Notes under the pieces: generated by a model | Told to the model about the DNA's origin: nothing | Database searches by the model: none | What the model saw: the letters and a program-made list of their open reading frames with translations, nothing else | Assembly: GCF_001427665.1 (NCBI RefSeq) | Contig: NZ_LMHC01000010.1 | Location: 1 to 46,003 of the forward strand | Length of the DNA: 46,003 nt | DNA from: Caulobacter sp. Root655 | GTDB taxonomy: Bacteria; Pseudomonadota; Alphaproteobacteria; Caulobacterales; Caulobacteraceae | Direction: 5' to 3' | Shown: piece by piece, positions 32,383-40,824 of the stretch | Layout: each line of letters begins with the position of its first letter | Position numbering within the stretch: the stretch's first letter is position 1 | Translations under genes and position numbers: made by a program

Positions 32383-33639
32383 ATGGACGACGGCCGGATC
32401 GCGAGCCCCGCCACCGAGCGGTACGCGAAGAAGAAAGAGGCGATCCTCGCCGCCGCGACCGCGATCCTCAATCGCCAGGGCGTCAAGGGCATGACCCTGG
32501 CCGACGTCGCCGCCAAGGTCGGGCTGATCACCACCAGCGTCACCTACTATTACCGCAAGAAGGACGACCTGGCCGCCGCCTGCTTCATGCGCGGCCTGGA
32601 ACGTTTCGACGCCCTGGTCACCGAGGCCTCGCGGGCGCCGGACGCCCCCTCCCGGCTGCTGCGCTTCCTGGACCTCTATCTGGACCTGAACCGCCGGGTG
32701 CGGCTGGGCGAGGCCGCGCCCCTGACCAGCTTCACCGAGATGCGGGCCCTGAAAGAGCCCCTGCGCGGCTCGGTGCAGGGCGCGTTCAACGACCTGTTCC
32801 GCCGGGTGCGCGGCCTGTTCGAGGGCGCCGGCTTCGAGCACCTGGACAAGCGCGAGCGCAACGCCCGCACCCACCTGCTGCTGGAGCAGGTCTTCTGGTC
32901 GGGCTCCTGGCTGCGGCGCTACGACACCGACGACTACGGTCGGGTTCGCGACAAGATGTACGACATCCTGATCCACGGCCTGGCCCCGAAGGGCCGGGAC
33001 GGCGCCGACCGCTGGGCTCCGGTCGCCCTGCCCGACCCGACGCCGGCCGCGCCCGAGAACCAGGAATGGCGCGAGACCTTCCTGGTCGCCGCCACCCGGC
33101 TGATCAACCAGCGCGGCTATCGCGGGGCCTCGGTCGAGGAGATCTCGGCCCAGCTGAACGTCACCAAGGGCTCGTTCTACCACCACCACGAGGACAAGGA
33201 CGCCCTGGTGGTCGAGTGCTTCGAGCGAACCTTCGCCGTCACCCGCAAGGCCCAGGCCGACGCCCGCGCCCTGGCTACGGACGGGGGGGCCGGCGACGGC
33301 TGGAACCAGCTGGTCGCGGCGACCGCGGCCCTGGTCGAATACCAGCTGTCGGACCACGGCCCGCTGCTGCGCGCCTCGTCGATGGGGGCCCTGCCGATCG
33401 AGATCCGCCACGAGATGTCGCAAGGCTACAACCGCGGCTCGGAGCGCTTCGCGGCGATCATCTCGGACGGCGTGGCCGAGGGCTCGGTGCGCGCGGTCGA
33501 CCCGATGATCGCCGCCCACATGATCAATTCGATGCTCAACGCCGCCGCCTCGCTGGGCGTGTGGATCCCCGGCGTCGAACGCGGAGAGGCCGCCGGGCTG
33601 TTCGCCCGGCCGCTGCTGATGGGGCTGTTCACGAAGTAG
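32383..33639 (+). CDS. TetR-family regulator with two fused TetR modules
   Basis: A 418-residue protein with two tandem TetR units. The first helix-turn-helix is at about 36-58 (MTLADVAAKVGLITTSVTYY), the second at about 250-275 (ASVEEISAQLNVTKGSFYHH). Each is followed by an all-helical ligand/dimerisation domain of about 150 residues. A single chain can therefore act as a covalent TetR dimer with two independent ligand pockets. The first ATG (32368) has no ribosome site; the one at 32383 follows AGGGGCGAG. The operator candidate at 32329-32346 suggests autoregulation; the target may be the neighbouring hydrolase or the receptor. Confidence 0.85.
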   Translation: MDDGRIASPATERYAKKKEAILAAATAILNRQGVKGMTLADVAAKVGLITTSVTYYYRKKDDLAAACFMRGLERFDALVTEASRAPDAPSRLLRFLDLYLDLNRRVRLGEAAPLTSFTEMRALKEPLRGSVQGAFNDLFRRVRGLFEGAGFEHLDKRERNARTHLLLEQVFWSGSWLRRYDTDDYGRVRDKMYDILIHGLAPKGRDGADRWAPVALPDPTPAAPENQEWRETFLVAATRLINQRGYRGASVEEISAQLNVTKGSFYHHHEDKDALVVECFERTFAVTRKAQADARALATDGGAGDGWNQLVAATAALVEYQLSDHGPLLRASSMGALPIEIRHEMSQGYNRGSERFAAIISDGVAEGSVRAVDPMIAAHMINSMLNAAASLGVWIPGVERGEAAGLFARPLLMGLFTK

Positions 33640-33646
33640 CGCGCCC

Positions 33647-33748
33647 TGCGTCCTTCGAGGCCCGCTGCGCGGGCGCCTCAGGATGAGGAGCGTTGTGCTG
33701 GATTCCTCATCCTGAGGTGCGTAGCGAAGCGAAGCCTCGAAGGACGCA
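33647..33748. repeat. Intergenic palindromic repeat, family 3, copy 3
   Basis: Arms TGCGTCCTTCGAGGCC and GCCTCGAAGGACGCA, 7 bp beyond the TetR stop, with GCTGCGCGGGCGCCTCAGG and CCTCATCCTGAGGTGCG inside. Confidence 0.85.
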
Positions 33749-33760
33749 ATGCGCCCAACG

Positions 33761-33785
33761 AAAAAGGGCGGCCGAAGCCGCCCTT
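33761..33785 (-). terminator. Rho-independent terminator of the TonB-dependent receptor gene
   Basis: On the minus strand AAGGGCGGC, loop TTCG, GCCGCCCTT followed by a T-run (TTTTTC). A textbook terminator 20 bp after the receptor stop codon. Confidence 0.9.
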
Positions 33786-33804
33786 CCCCGTTCAAACCCG
33801 GAGG

Positions 33805-36804
33805 CTAGAACTTCTTCCGCACCCCCACCTTGTAGGTCCGGCCCAGCGGGTCGCCCGTGAACGGGTCGTAGCCCAGGTCGAGGCGGGCGTAGGACGGCTC
33901 CTGGTCGAAGACGTTGGTGATCGCCGCCGTCAGGGTGGTGTCCCACGGCAGGAAGACCCGATAGGCCAGGTCGGTGAGGATCTGGGTGTCGATCTTCTTG
34001 CCCGCCGACACCGTCACCGGCGCGCCGGTGGAGTCCTTGTAGGCGCCGGTCAGGAACGGCGCGACGCGCTGGTCCGTATAGCTGTCGATGTAGTGGACCG
34101 TGGCGCGCAGGTTATGCGGGCCCATCGTCCATTCGGCGAAGACGTCGCCCTTCCACTGCGGGATCGGCACGGCGATGGTCTGATAGTTCAGCTTGCCCAC
34201 CGCGTCGAAGGCCGGCGAGACTAGGACCCCTTCGACGGTCTGGGCGCTGACCTTGTACTCCTGGATGTAGGTGGCGTTGGCGCCGATCGAGAGGTCGCCG
34301 CCGAGCACGCCCTCGAACCGGTAGTCGGCCGCGAGGTCGAAGCCCGAGTTCCTGATGTCCGGTCCATTGACATAGAAGGTCTTCAGCCGGGCGATCGACG
34401 AGATCGTGTTGCAGCTGGTGCTGTAGGTGAAGCGCGCCTGCAGGGCCGCATAGGCGGCGACGCCGCAGTTGTTGGCCCCCGCCGCGCCGTTCGGATAGAG
34501 GGCCGCGACCATGCCGGCCACCGGTTCGGCGACGATCGGCTTTTCGAAGTCGAAACGGAAGTAGTCGATGCTGGCCTTGAAGTTGCCCGCCTTGAACAGG
34601 GCGCCGGCGTTGTAGGTCTTGGCCTTTTCCGGCTGCAGGGCGGGATTGCCGTAGATGTCGACGGCGCGGAACACCCCCAGGATGCTCTGCAGCGAGGTGA
34701 TCGACGAGGTCACCAGCTGCGGATCCGGCGGCCCGCGGAAGGTGGAGCCCGCCGAGGCGCGGAACGCCAGCCAGGGAGTGGCCTGCCAGCGGATCGCGGC
34801 CTTGGGATTGAAGGTCGAGCCGGTCTGGCCGCCATAGTCCTCGTAGCGCGCGGCCAGTTGCATCTGGATGGCCTCGGTGATCGGCAGGCTCAGCTCGCCG
34901 AACCCGGCCATGACCTCGTTCTGCTTGTCGGCCTCGGTGCCGACGCCCAGGAACATGAACGGCCCGTTGCGGACCGAGCCGGTGCAGGTGGTCACGCCGT
35001 AGTCCGGCGTGTTGACGCACGGATTGATCGCCGCGTTGCTGATGTCGTTGTAGTCCGACTTGAAGTAGGTGCGGCGGTACTGGGCGCCGGCCGCCCAGGC
35101 GATGTCGCCGCCCGGCAGGGTGATGTTGGTCTTGCCGTTCAGCACCGCCTCGCCGACGAACAGCCGCGAGGCCTGCTTGGTCGACAGCTTCTGGAAGAAC
35201 CAGCGGGTGACTTCCTCGCTGTTGGCCAGAGCCGGGTTGAAGGCCGCGTTGGCCTGGCCGGTCATCACGTTGCCAGGAATGGCGTTGGCGAACGGGTTGT
35301 AGAACAGGCAGCCATTGACCCCGGGAACGCCCTGGATGCCGGGGGTGGCCGCGTCGGTGTCGCAACGCGGGCCGCCCAGGCCGCGCAAGGCCAGTTCGAA
35401 GCGGTTGACCAGGGTGTCGTAGCCCGTGCGGATCCCGACTTCCTGCGAATAGGTCAGGGCGATGTCCCAACCGATGCCGTTGTCGAACTCGCCCGAGAGG
35501 TCGCCCGACACCCGGAAGGCGTCATAGGCCCGCGCGCCGATCGAGGCCCCATAGCCGAAGGCGGGGTTGCCGCCCAGGCCGTAGGGCCGGTTGGCGGCGA
35601 CGATCGCCCCGCCCAACAGGATGCTCGACGGCACCGTGGTCTGCGCCCCGGTCACCAGGCTGGTGGTGGTGATGGTCGGGTTGGCGGCCATGAAGGCGAT
35701 CAGGCCGGGGTTGTTGGCCGGCACGTAGTAGCGCCCGGCCAGGGTCGGCGCCGCCGAGGCCTCGGCGGTGGGCACCGCCAGCGCCGCGTAGGACGGCGAG
35801 GTATTCCAGTCGGGCACGTCGGTGTGGGAATACAGCACCTCGGCGTGGAACTTGGTCTTGGCCGACAGGTCGGCATTGACCTCGGCATAGGCCTGGATGG
35901 CGTCCTGCTTCTCGACCAGGTTGTCGAACGGCGTGTAGTGCCACAGGCAGATGGGCGTTATGCCGCTGAAGCCTGGGGTGCCGCCCAGGGGCGCGCAGGC
36001 GGGGTCGCGAAAGCCCGTGGTCGAGGCGGCGGCCGGGACGAAGGTCGAGGGGTTGCCCGCCGCCGACCAGCCGGCTTCAGGATTGGACAGGTACGACTTG
36101 TTGGCCCAGTCGCGATCGCCGACGCTGAGCTTGGAGCGGTGTTGCCAGCCGACGCTGGCCAGCAGGTTGGCGTTGTCCCAGACCTTGCCGTAGGTGACGT
36201 TCAGGCCGTAGTCGCCCTTCGAGCCGTCGATATAGCGATAGTCGGCGCCGGCCTCGAGGCCGTTGAAGTTCTTCTTGGTGATGAAGTTGACGACGCCGGC
36301 GATGGCGTCCGAGCCGTAGGTCGCGGCCGCCCCGTCCTTCAGCACCTCGATCCGGCCGATGGCGGCGGTGGGAAGGATGTTGGTGTCGACGATGCCGGCC
36401 CCGGCCGCGGCCAGGGGGTTGATGGCCAGGCGCCGGCCGTTCAGCAGCACCAGGGTGCGTTGCGAGCCGAGGCCGCGCAGGTTGACCGAGCCCGAGCCTT
36501 CCGAGCCCTGGGCGCGGCTGTCGAACTGGTTGGTGTCGCCCAGCACGCCGTTCGAGACCGGCAGGGCCTTGAGCAGTTCCACCGTCGAGGGCGAGCCCTG
36601 CTTCTGCAGGTCCTCGGCCCCGATCACGTCGACCGGCAGCGACGCGTCCTCGGGCGTGCCGCGGATGAACGAGCCGGTGACGATGATCTCTTCGACCTCG
36701 ACCGGTCCGTCTCGTGAGGGCTTGGTCTGGGCCAGGGCCCCCGTCGCCATGGTCATGACAAGCGTCAGGGCCGAGGCCCCACGCAGGAACATCGTTCTTC
36801 TCAT
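33805..36804 (-). CDS. TonB-dependent outer-membrane receptor
   Basis: A 999-residue protein. A signal peptide ends after TGALAQ; then comes the plug domain (VEEIIVTGSFIRGTP, VSNGVLGDTNQFDSRAQGSE, GSVNLRGLGSQRTLVLLNGR and VLKDGAAATYGSDAIAGVVN), and a beta-barrel to the C-terminal YKVGVRKKF with the terminal Phe. Proteins of this size with a GSGSVNLRGLG plug belong to the large Caulobacter group of receptors that import plant-derived sugars, siderophores or other bulky nutrients; the ligand is not predictable. It is transcribed from a promoter in the 840-bp gap and ends in a strong terminator. Confidence 0.9.
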   Translation of the reverse strand: MRRTMFLRGASALTLVMTMATGALAQTKPSRDGPVEVEEIIVTGSFIRGTPEDASLPVDVIGAEDLQKQGSPSTVELLKALPVSNGVLGDTNQFDSRAQGSEGSGSVNLRGLGSQRTLVLLNGRRLAINPLAAAGAGIVDTNILPTAAIGRIEVLKDGAAATYGSDAIAGVVNFITKKNFNGLEAGADYRYIDGSKGDYGLNVTYGKVWDNANLLASVGWQHRSKLSVGDRDWANKSYLSNPEAGWSAAGNPSTFVPAAASTTGFRDPACAPLGGTPGFSGITPICLWHYTPFDNLVEKQDAIQAYAEVNADLSAKTKFHAEVLYSHTDVPDWNTSPSYAALAVPTAEASAAPTLAGRYYVPANNPGLIAFMAANPTITTTSLVTGAQTTVPSSILLGGAIVAANRPYGLGGNPAFGYGASIGARAYDAFRVSGDLSGEFDNGIGWDIALTYSQEVGIRTGYDTLVNRFELALRGLGGPRCDTDAATPGIQGVPGVNGCLFYNPFANAIPGNVMTGQANAAFNPALANSEEVTRWFFQKLSTKQASRLFVGEAVLNGKTNITLPGGDIAWAAGAQYRRTYFKSDYNDISNAAINPCVNTPDYGVTTCTGSVRNGPFMFLGVGTEADKQNEVMAGFGELSLPITEAIQMQLAARYEDYGGQTGSTFNPKAAIRWQATPWLAFRASAGSTFRGPPDPQLVTSSITSLQSILGVFRAVDIYGNPALQPEKAKTYNAGALFKAGNFKASIDYFRFDFEKPIVAEPVAGMVAALYPNGAAGANNCGVAAYAALQARFTYSTSCNTISSIARLKTFYVNGPDIRNSGFDLAADYRFEGVLGGDLSIGANATYIQEYKVSAQTVEGVLVSPAFDAVGKLNYQTIAVPIPQWKGDVFAEWTMGPHNLRATVHYIDSYTDQRVAPFLTGAYKDSTGAPVTVSAGKKIDTQILTDLAYRVFLPWDTTLTAAITNVFDQEPSYARLDLGYDPFTGDPLGRTYKVGVRKKF

Positions 36805-37684
36805 TGGTCTTCCCTCCCGAGCTGCTTTTTTGAATGCAGGCATTTTGGGCTTCGGGGGATCTCAGTCGGCGGCGTGCTCCACGCCGCGCCTGTCGGGCGA
36901 GAACATGACGGCCTCCACCGCCACGTCACCCGCAAGACGCGTTTCGAAAATTGAAGATGCGTGTTCGTGGACCGACAACCTTAGGTTCCCCCTAGGCCGG
37001 ATAACTAAAACGCTTTCACTTACTGCCCGCTACTCCGCACGGACGGGCCACGACTCTCGGAGTCGAACACCTGTTTCGATGATGCGGTATGTTTTGACGG
37101 TACGTCAACCTCGCGCCGGTCATTGGCCCGCGACAGGGGGCCTGCTGGCGTCCTGCTGACAGAAACCGGCGCGTCGCGATGCTAGGCGACGACCAGGCAG
37201 GCCGGGGGCCGGCGGGGCGACACGAACTCTTCGTGGCGACGATGTCGCAAAGCCGCCTCCTCGTTCGTCGTCCCTAGGAAGCCGGACGGACAACCTCCTT
37301 CCGTCGCCTGAAAACCGCGGTGTGGGCCAAGATCGAGGAGCATTCATGAGGGCCGCCGAACCGACCCGCGCGGACGAGACCGGTAACGGCGGAATCATTG
37401 CGCAATTGTCATGCTTGATCGACGGCGCGCGGCCTTTCCACCGGGCGTTGCAGCCCCTAAATGAGCGAACGGCGATCCGCCAACTCCCCCGGCGCGATCG
37501 TCCGTCCAGGCGCCTCTTGATGAGATCAGTCGTGACCAGAGCGCTCGCGCGCCCTTGGCCCGCTCGCCCCGGCGCCGCCGCGACCGGACCTGGACGTCGC
37601 GCGCGAACGGCGCCCAGGCGATCCTCGCCTCCAACATTGCTAAATCAATTGACTATTAATTTGCTTAGCAATATCCGTTCTGGC
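36805..37684. other. Long intergenic region with several dyads and no gene
   Basis: No credible coding frame was seen on either strand. It holds AACGCTTTCAC at 37008-37018, a CGACTC TCG GAGTCG hairpin at 37051-37065, and the perfect inverted repeat TTGACG GTA CGTCAA at 37094-37108. The left part should hold the receptor promoter, the right part the MarR promoter. Confidence 0.55.
37636..37677 (+). promoter_or_regulatory. Promoter and probable MarR operator of the efflux operon
   Basis: TTGACT (37649-37654), 17 bases, TATCCG (37672-37677), which places the start site about 7 bp on, at the ATG itself (leaderless). Perfect 8-bp inverted arms ATTGCTAA (37636-37643) and TTAGCAAT (37665-37672) cover both boxes. 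The block is strongly AT-rich against the background, as expected for a MarR site. Confidence 0.6.
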
Positions 37685-38191
37685 ATGGCGACGGATGATC
37701 CCTTTTCAGCATGTCTGGCGACCTACAAGTCGCGGATGACGGGCGACCCGATCGGTCAGCGCCTCAAGGAAATCTCGATCCTGACGCGCGAGATCGGCAA
37801 GAAGATCGGCGGGTCCCTGGGGGTGAACGTCACCGACATGGCGGCTCTGGAACAACTTCTGACCAGCGGCCCCCTGACGCCGGGCGAACTGGCCGCTCGC
37901 CTCGAGGTGACGACCGCCGCCAGCACCCAGATCGTCGACCGCCTCGAACGGGCGGGACACGTCCGCCGGGAACGCCAGGCCGGCGACCGTCGCAAGGTGT
38001 TCGTCGTTCCGACCTATGCTTCGGTGGACAGGGCCTTTCAGCAACTGGCCCCGATGCTGGATGGGCTGGACGGCGTCATCGCCAGTCTGGACCAGGCCGA
38101 GCGCCAGGTGATCGAACGGTTCCTGGACCAGGTGATCGACGTCTATCGCAATGTGGCAGGCTTCCCTCCGTCGGCTTCCGAGCCCCTTTGA
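37685..38191 (+). CDS. MarR-family transcriptional regulator
   Basis: A 168-residue winged-helix protein: helix SACLATYKSRMTGDPIGQRL at the start, ALEQLLTSGPLTPGELAARL with the recognition helix VTTAASTQIVDRLERAGHVR and the wing RRERQAGDRRKVFVVP. It is divergent from nothing and directly upstream of the efflux genes, so it is likely their repressor, released by a substrate of the pump. No Shine-Dalgarno lies before the ATG at 37685, and a promoter is placed so that the mRNA is leaderless. Confidence 0.9.
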   Translation: MATDDPFSACLATYKSRMTGDPIGQRLKEISILTREIGKKIGGSLGVNVTDMAALEQLLTSGPLTPGELAARLEVTTAASTQIVDRLERAGHVRRERQAGDRRKVFVVPTYASVDRAFQQLAPMLDGLDGVIASLDQAERQVIERFLDQVIDVYRNVAGFPPSASEPL

Positions 38192-38236
38192 AATAACGGC
38201 GGCCGCCCCCGCGGCCGCAACTTCAGGTGTTTCTTG

Positions 38237-39757
38237 ATGAGTTCAGTCATGACCGGTGAGCGCACGCGCCCTCGGCCCCTCCGATCGGGAGCCGCGCTGG
38301 CGGCGCTGGGCCTGGGCGGCCTGGCCCTGACGGCTTGCGTCTCGACGCCGCGCCCCACGCCCGACACCCGCCTGCCGGCCGCCTATGAGGCTCCGGCCGG
38401 GACCACCTTGCCCCAGGCCAGCCTGGACCGCTGGTGGACCAGCTTCAACGATCCGCAGCTGACCGCCCTGGTCGAGGCGGCCCTGGAAAAGGCCCCGGAC
38501 GCCCGCAGCGCCCAGGCCGTGCTGGACGAGGCCCGCGCCGTGCGCAAGGGCCAGGTCCGCCAGCTCTACATCCCCTCGACGCCGCTGACCGGCAGCGGCA
38601 GCAAGACGCACACGAAGATCCTGGATCAAAAGTTGCCGGCCGGCGTGTTTCCGTTCACCCAAGGCGGCGATACCGAGAGCTACGCCGCCAATTTCGACGT
38701 CAGTTGGGAACTCGACCTGATCGGCCGTCGTCGCGCGGCCCGCCAGGTGGTCGACAACGACCTGGCCGCCGCCCGCTTCGGCTTCGAGGGGGCGCGCGCC
38801 GCCCTGGCCGCCAATGTCGCCCAATCCTATTTCGAGGCCCGCGGCCTGGCCGTGCAACTGGACGACGCCCGCGAGACCGTCCGCATCAACGGCGGCCTGC
38901 GCGACAGCGCCGTGAAGAAGGGCGAGGCCGGCCTGGTCGCCACCTCCGAGGGCGACCGCGCCGAGGCCGACATGGCCCAGGCCCAGGCCCAGGTCGCCGA
39001 CCTGGAAGCCCAGCTGGCCGTCGCCCGGCGCAGCCTGCTGATCCTGGTCGGGCGCGGGATCGACCCGTTGGTCAGCCTGCCGGTCGATGCGGTGCTGGAC
39101 GCCCCGCCGCCCGTCCCCGCCACCGTACCCGGCGAACTGCTGGCCCGCCGCCCCGACGTGCGCGAGGCCCAGGCCAAGCTGGCCTCGGCGGCCGGCAACC
39201 TGAAGATCAACGAACTGGCGCTGTTCCCGACCTTCAACCTGACCCCCGGCGTCGGCCTGTCCAAGAGCATCTCTCCTAGCTTCGGCTTGGCGGGCGGCAA
39301 GACGGAAACCACCAGCTCGACCTGGACGCTGGGCGCCAACCTGTCGATCCCGGTGCTGAACATCCCCTCGTTGCTGGCCGACATCGACGCCCAGAACGCC
39401 CGCACCCGGCAGGCGGCCATCGCTTACGAGAAGGCTGTGCAGACCGCCTATGGCGAGGCCGAGAACGCCATGGTCCAGCTGAACGCCGACCAGCGCCGCG
39501 TGACCCTGCTGACCGCCGGCGAGATCCGGGCCGAGCGGGCCTATGCCGCCGGCCGCAAGGGCTACGCCCTGGGCCTCACCGACCTGACCACCACCCTGCA
39601 GGCCGAACAGTCCTGGCGCCTGGCCCGCACCGCCCTGACCGGCGCCAAGACCCAGGCCCTGCTGCGCGCCGTCCAGACCTACAAGGCGCTGGGCGGCGGA
39701 TGGTCGCCCAATCCTGCCCAAGAGAGCACGGTCCCCACCCAGGTTTCCTCGAAATGA
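38237..39757 (+). CDS. Outer-membrane efflux lipoprotein (NodT/OprM family)
   Basis: A 506-residue protein. The lipoprotein signal ends with lipobox LTAC (Cys34). Two OEP repeats form the beta-barrel and helical tunnel: WWTSFNDPQLTALVEAALEK, then VSWELDLIGRRRAARQVVDN and ARRPDVREAQAKLASAAGNL. It forms the TolC-like exit channel of the RND pump encoded by the next two genes. The ATG at 38237 follows AGGTG. Its stop overlaps the adaptor's ATG (ATGA), so translation is coupled. Confidence 0.9.
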   Translation: MSSVMTGERTRPRPLRSGAALAALGLGGLALTACVSTPRPTPDTRLPAAYEAPAGTTLPQASLDRWWTSFNDPQLTALVEAALEKAPDARSAQAVLDEARAVRKGQVRQLYIPSTPLTGSGSKTHTKILDQKLPAGVFPFTQGGDTESYAANFDVSWELDLIGRRRAARQVVDNDLAAARFGFEGARAALAANVAQSYFEARGLAVQLDDARETVRINGGLRDSAVKKGEAGLVATSEGDRAEADMAQAQAQVADLEAQLAVARRSLLILVGRGIDPLVSLPVDAVLDAPPPVPATVPGELLARRPDVREAQAKLASAAGNLKINELALFPTFNLTPGVGLSKSISPSFGLAGGKTETTSSTWTLGANLSIPVLNIPSLLADIDAQNARTRQAAIAYEKAVQTAYGEAENAMVQLNADQRRVTLLTAGEIRAERAYAAGRKGYALGLTDLTTTLQAEQSWRLARTALTGAKTQALLRAVQTYKALGGGWSPNPAQESTVPTQVSSK

Positions 39758-40824
39758 GATCCTCCCCCATGACGACCCGCACTTCGCTCGCCGCCATGCT
39801 CCTGATCACCGCGGTCGGCCTGACCGCCTGCGGCGAGAAGAAGGACAAGGCTCCCCCCAAACCCGCATCGGTGGCCCGCACCGTCAGCGTCGGCGGCGTC
39901 GAGGCCCGGCCGCTGGGCGGCGGGGTCGAGGCGTCCGGCCTGCTGGTCGCGCGCGAAGAGGCCGCCGTCGGCTCGGAGCTTTCGGGCTACCGCGTCGCCC
40001 GGCTCTATGCCGACGAGGGCGACTATGTCCGGGCCGGCCAGCCCCTGGCCCAGCTGGACGACACCCTGCTGCGGGCCCAGGTCGACCAGCAGGCGGCCGT
40101 GACCGCCCAGGCCCAGGCCGAGGCCAAGCGCGTCGCCGGCCTCGACGGCCAGGGCGTGCTGTCCCAGGAGCAGATCGAGACCCGCCGCTACACCGCCAAG
40201 GCCCAGGAAGCGGCCCTGAAGGAACTACGCACCCGCGTCTCGCGCATGACCATCACCGCCCCGGTCGGCGGCCTGGTCCTGCAGCGCGGCGTGCAGCCGG
40301 GCCAGATCGCCGGCGGCGGGACCACCCCGTGGTTCAGCATCGCCCGCGACGGCCTGGTCGAGCTGGAGGCCGAGGTCAACGAAGCCGACCTGGCCGGAAT
40401 CCGCGCCGGACAGCCGGCCCAGGTCAGCCTGCCCGGCGGCCAGTCGGTGTCGGGCGTCGTCCGCCTGGTCAGCCCCCGGGTCGACAGCGCCAACCGCCTG
40501 GGCAAGGTGCGGGTGCGCCTGCCGGTCCGTCAGGACCTGCGGCCCGGCGGCTTCGGCCGCGCCACCTTCGGCGCCTCGGGCTCCAGCGTCGTCGCCGTGC
40601 CGGAATCGGCCATCCGCTACGAGGCCGACGGCCTGTCGCTGATGACCGTCGACGGCAACAACCGCGCCCACCAGGTGGCCATCAAGGTCGGCCAGAAGGG
40701 CGGCGGCTGGGCGCAACTGATCCAGGGCCCGCCGGCCGGAACCCGCGTGGTGCTGGGCGGAGCCTCGTTCGTGGCCGACGGCGACCTCGTCCGGCCGTCC
40801 AACATCCAACAGGCGGCCCGCTGA
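39754..40824 (+). CDS. RND efflux periplasmic adaptor (membrane-fusion) lipoprotein
   Basis: A 356-residue adaptor. It has lipobox LTAC (Cys26), a barrel-sandwich hybrid region (GSELSGYRVARLYADEGDYV), a helical hairpin (VTAQAQAEAKRVAGLDGQGV) and the beta-barrel with VESAIRYEADGLSL-like VPESAIRY. It joins the inner-membrane pump to the outer channel. The ATG overlaps the NodT stop as ATGA; an internal ATG at 39769 is an alternative. The last base of the stop is shared with the permease start. Confidence 0.9.
   Translation: MRSSPMTTRTSLAAMLLITAVGLTACGEKKDKAPPKPASVARTVSVGGVEARPLGGGVEASGLLVAREEAAVGSELSGYRVARLYADEGDYVRAGQPLAQLDDTLLRAQVDQQAAVTAQAQAEAKRVAGLDGQGVLSQEQIETRRYTAKAQEAALKELRTRVSRMTITAPVGGLVLQRGVQPGQIAGGGTTPWFSIARDGLVELEAEVNEADLAGIRAGQPAQVSLPGGQSVSGVVRLVSPRVDSANRLGKVRVRLPVRQDLRPGGFGRATFGASGSSVVAVPESAIRYEADGLSLMTVDGNNRAHQVAIKVGQKGGGWAQLIQGPPAGTRVVLGGASFVADGDLVRPSNIQQAAR

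Noticed and set aside
36844..37400. Possible tRNA-like T-arm (GGAGTCGAACACCTG) at 37059-37073
   Set aside because: The stem halves do not pair as in a tRNA and no acceptor or anticodon arm could be folded.
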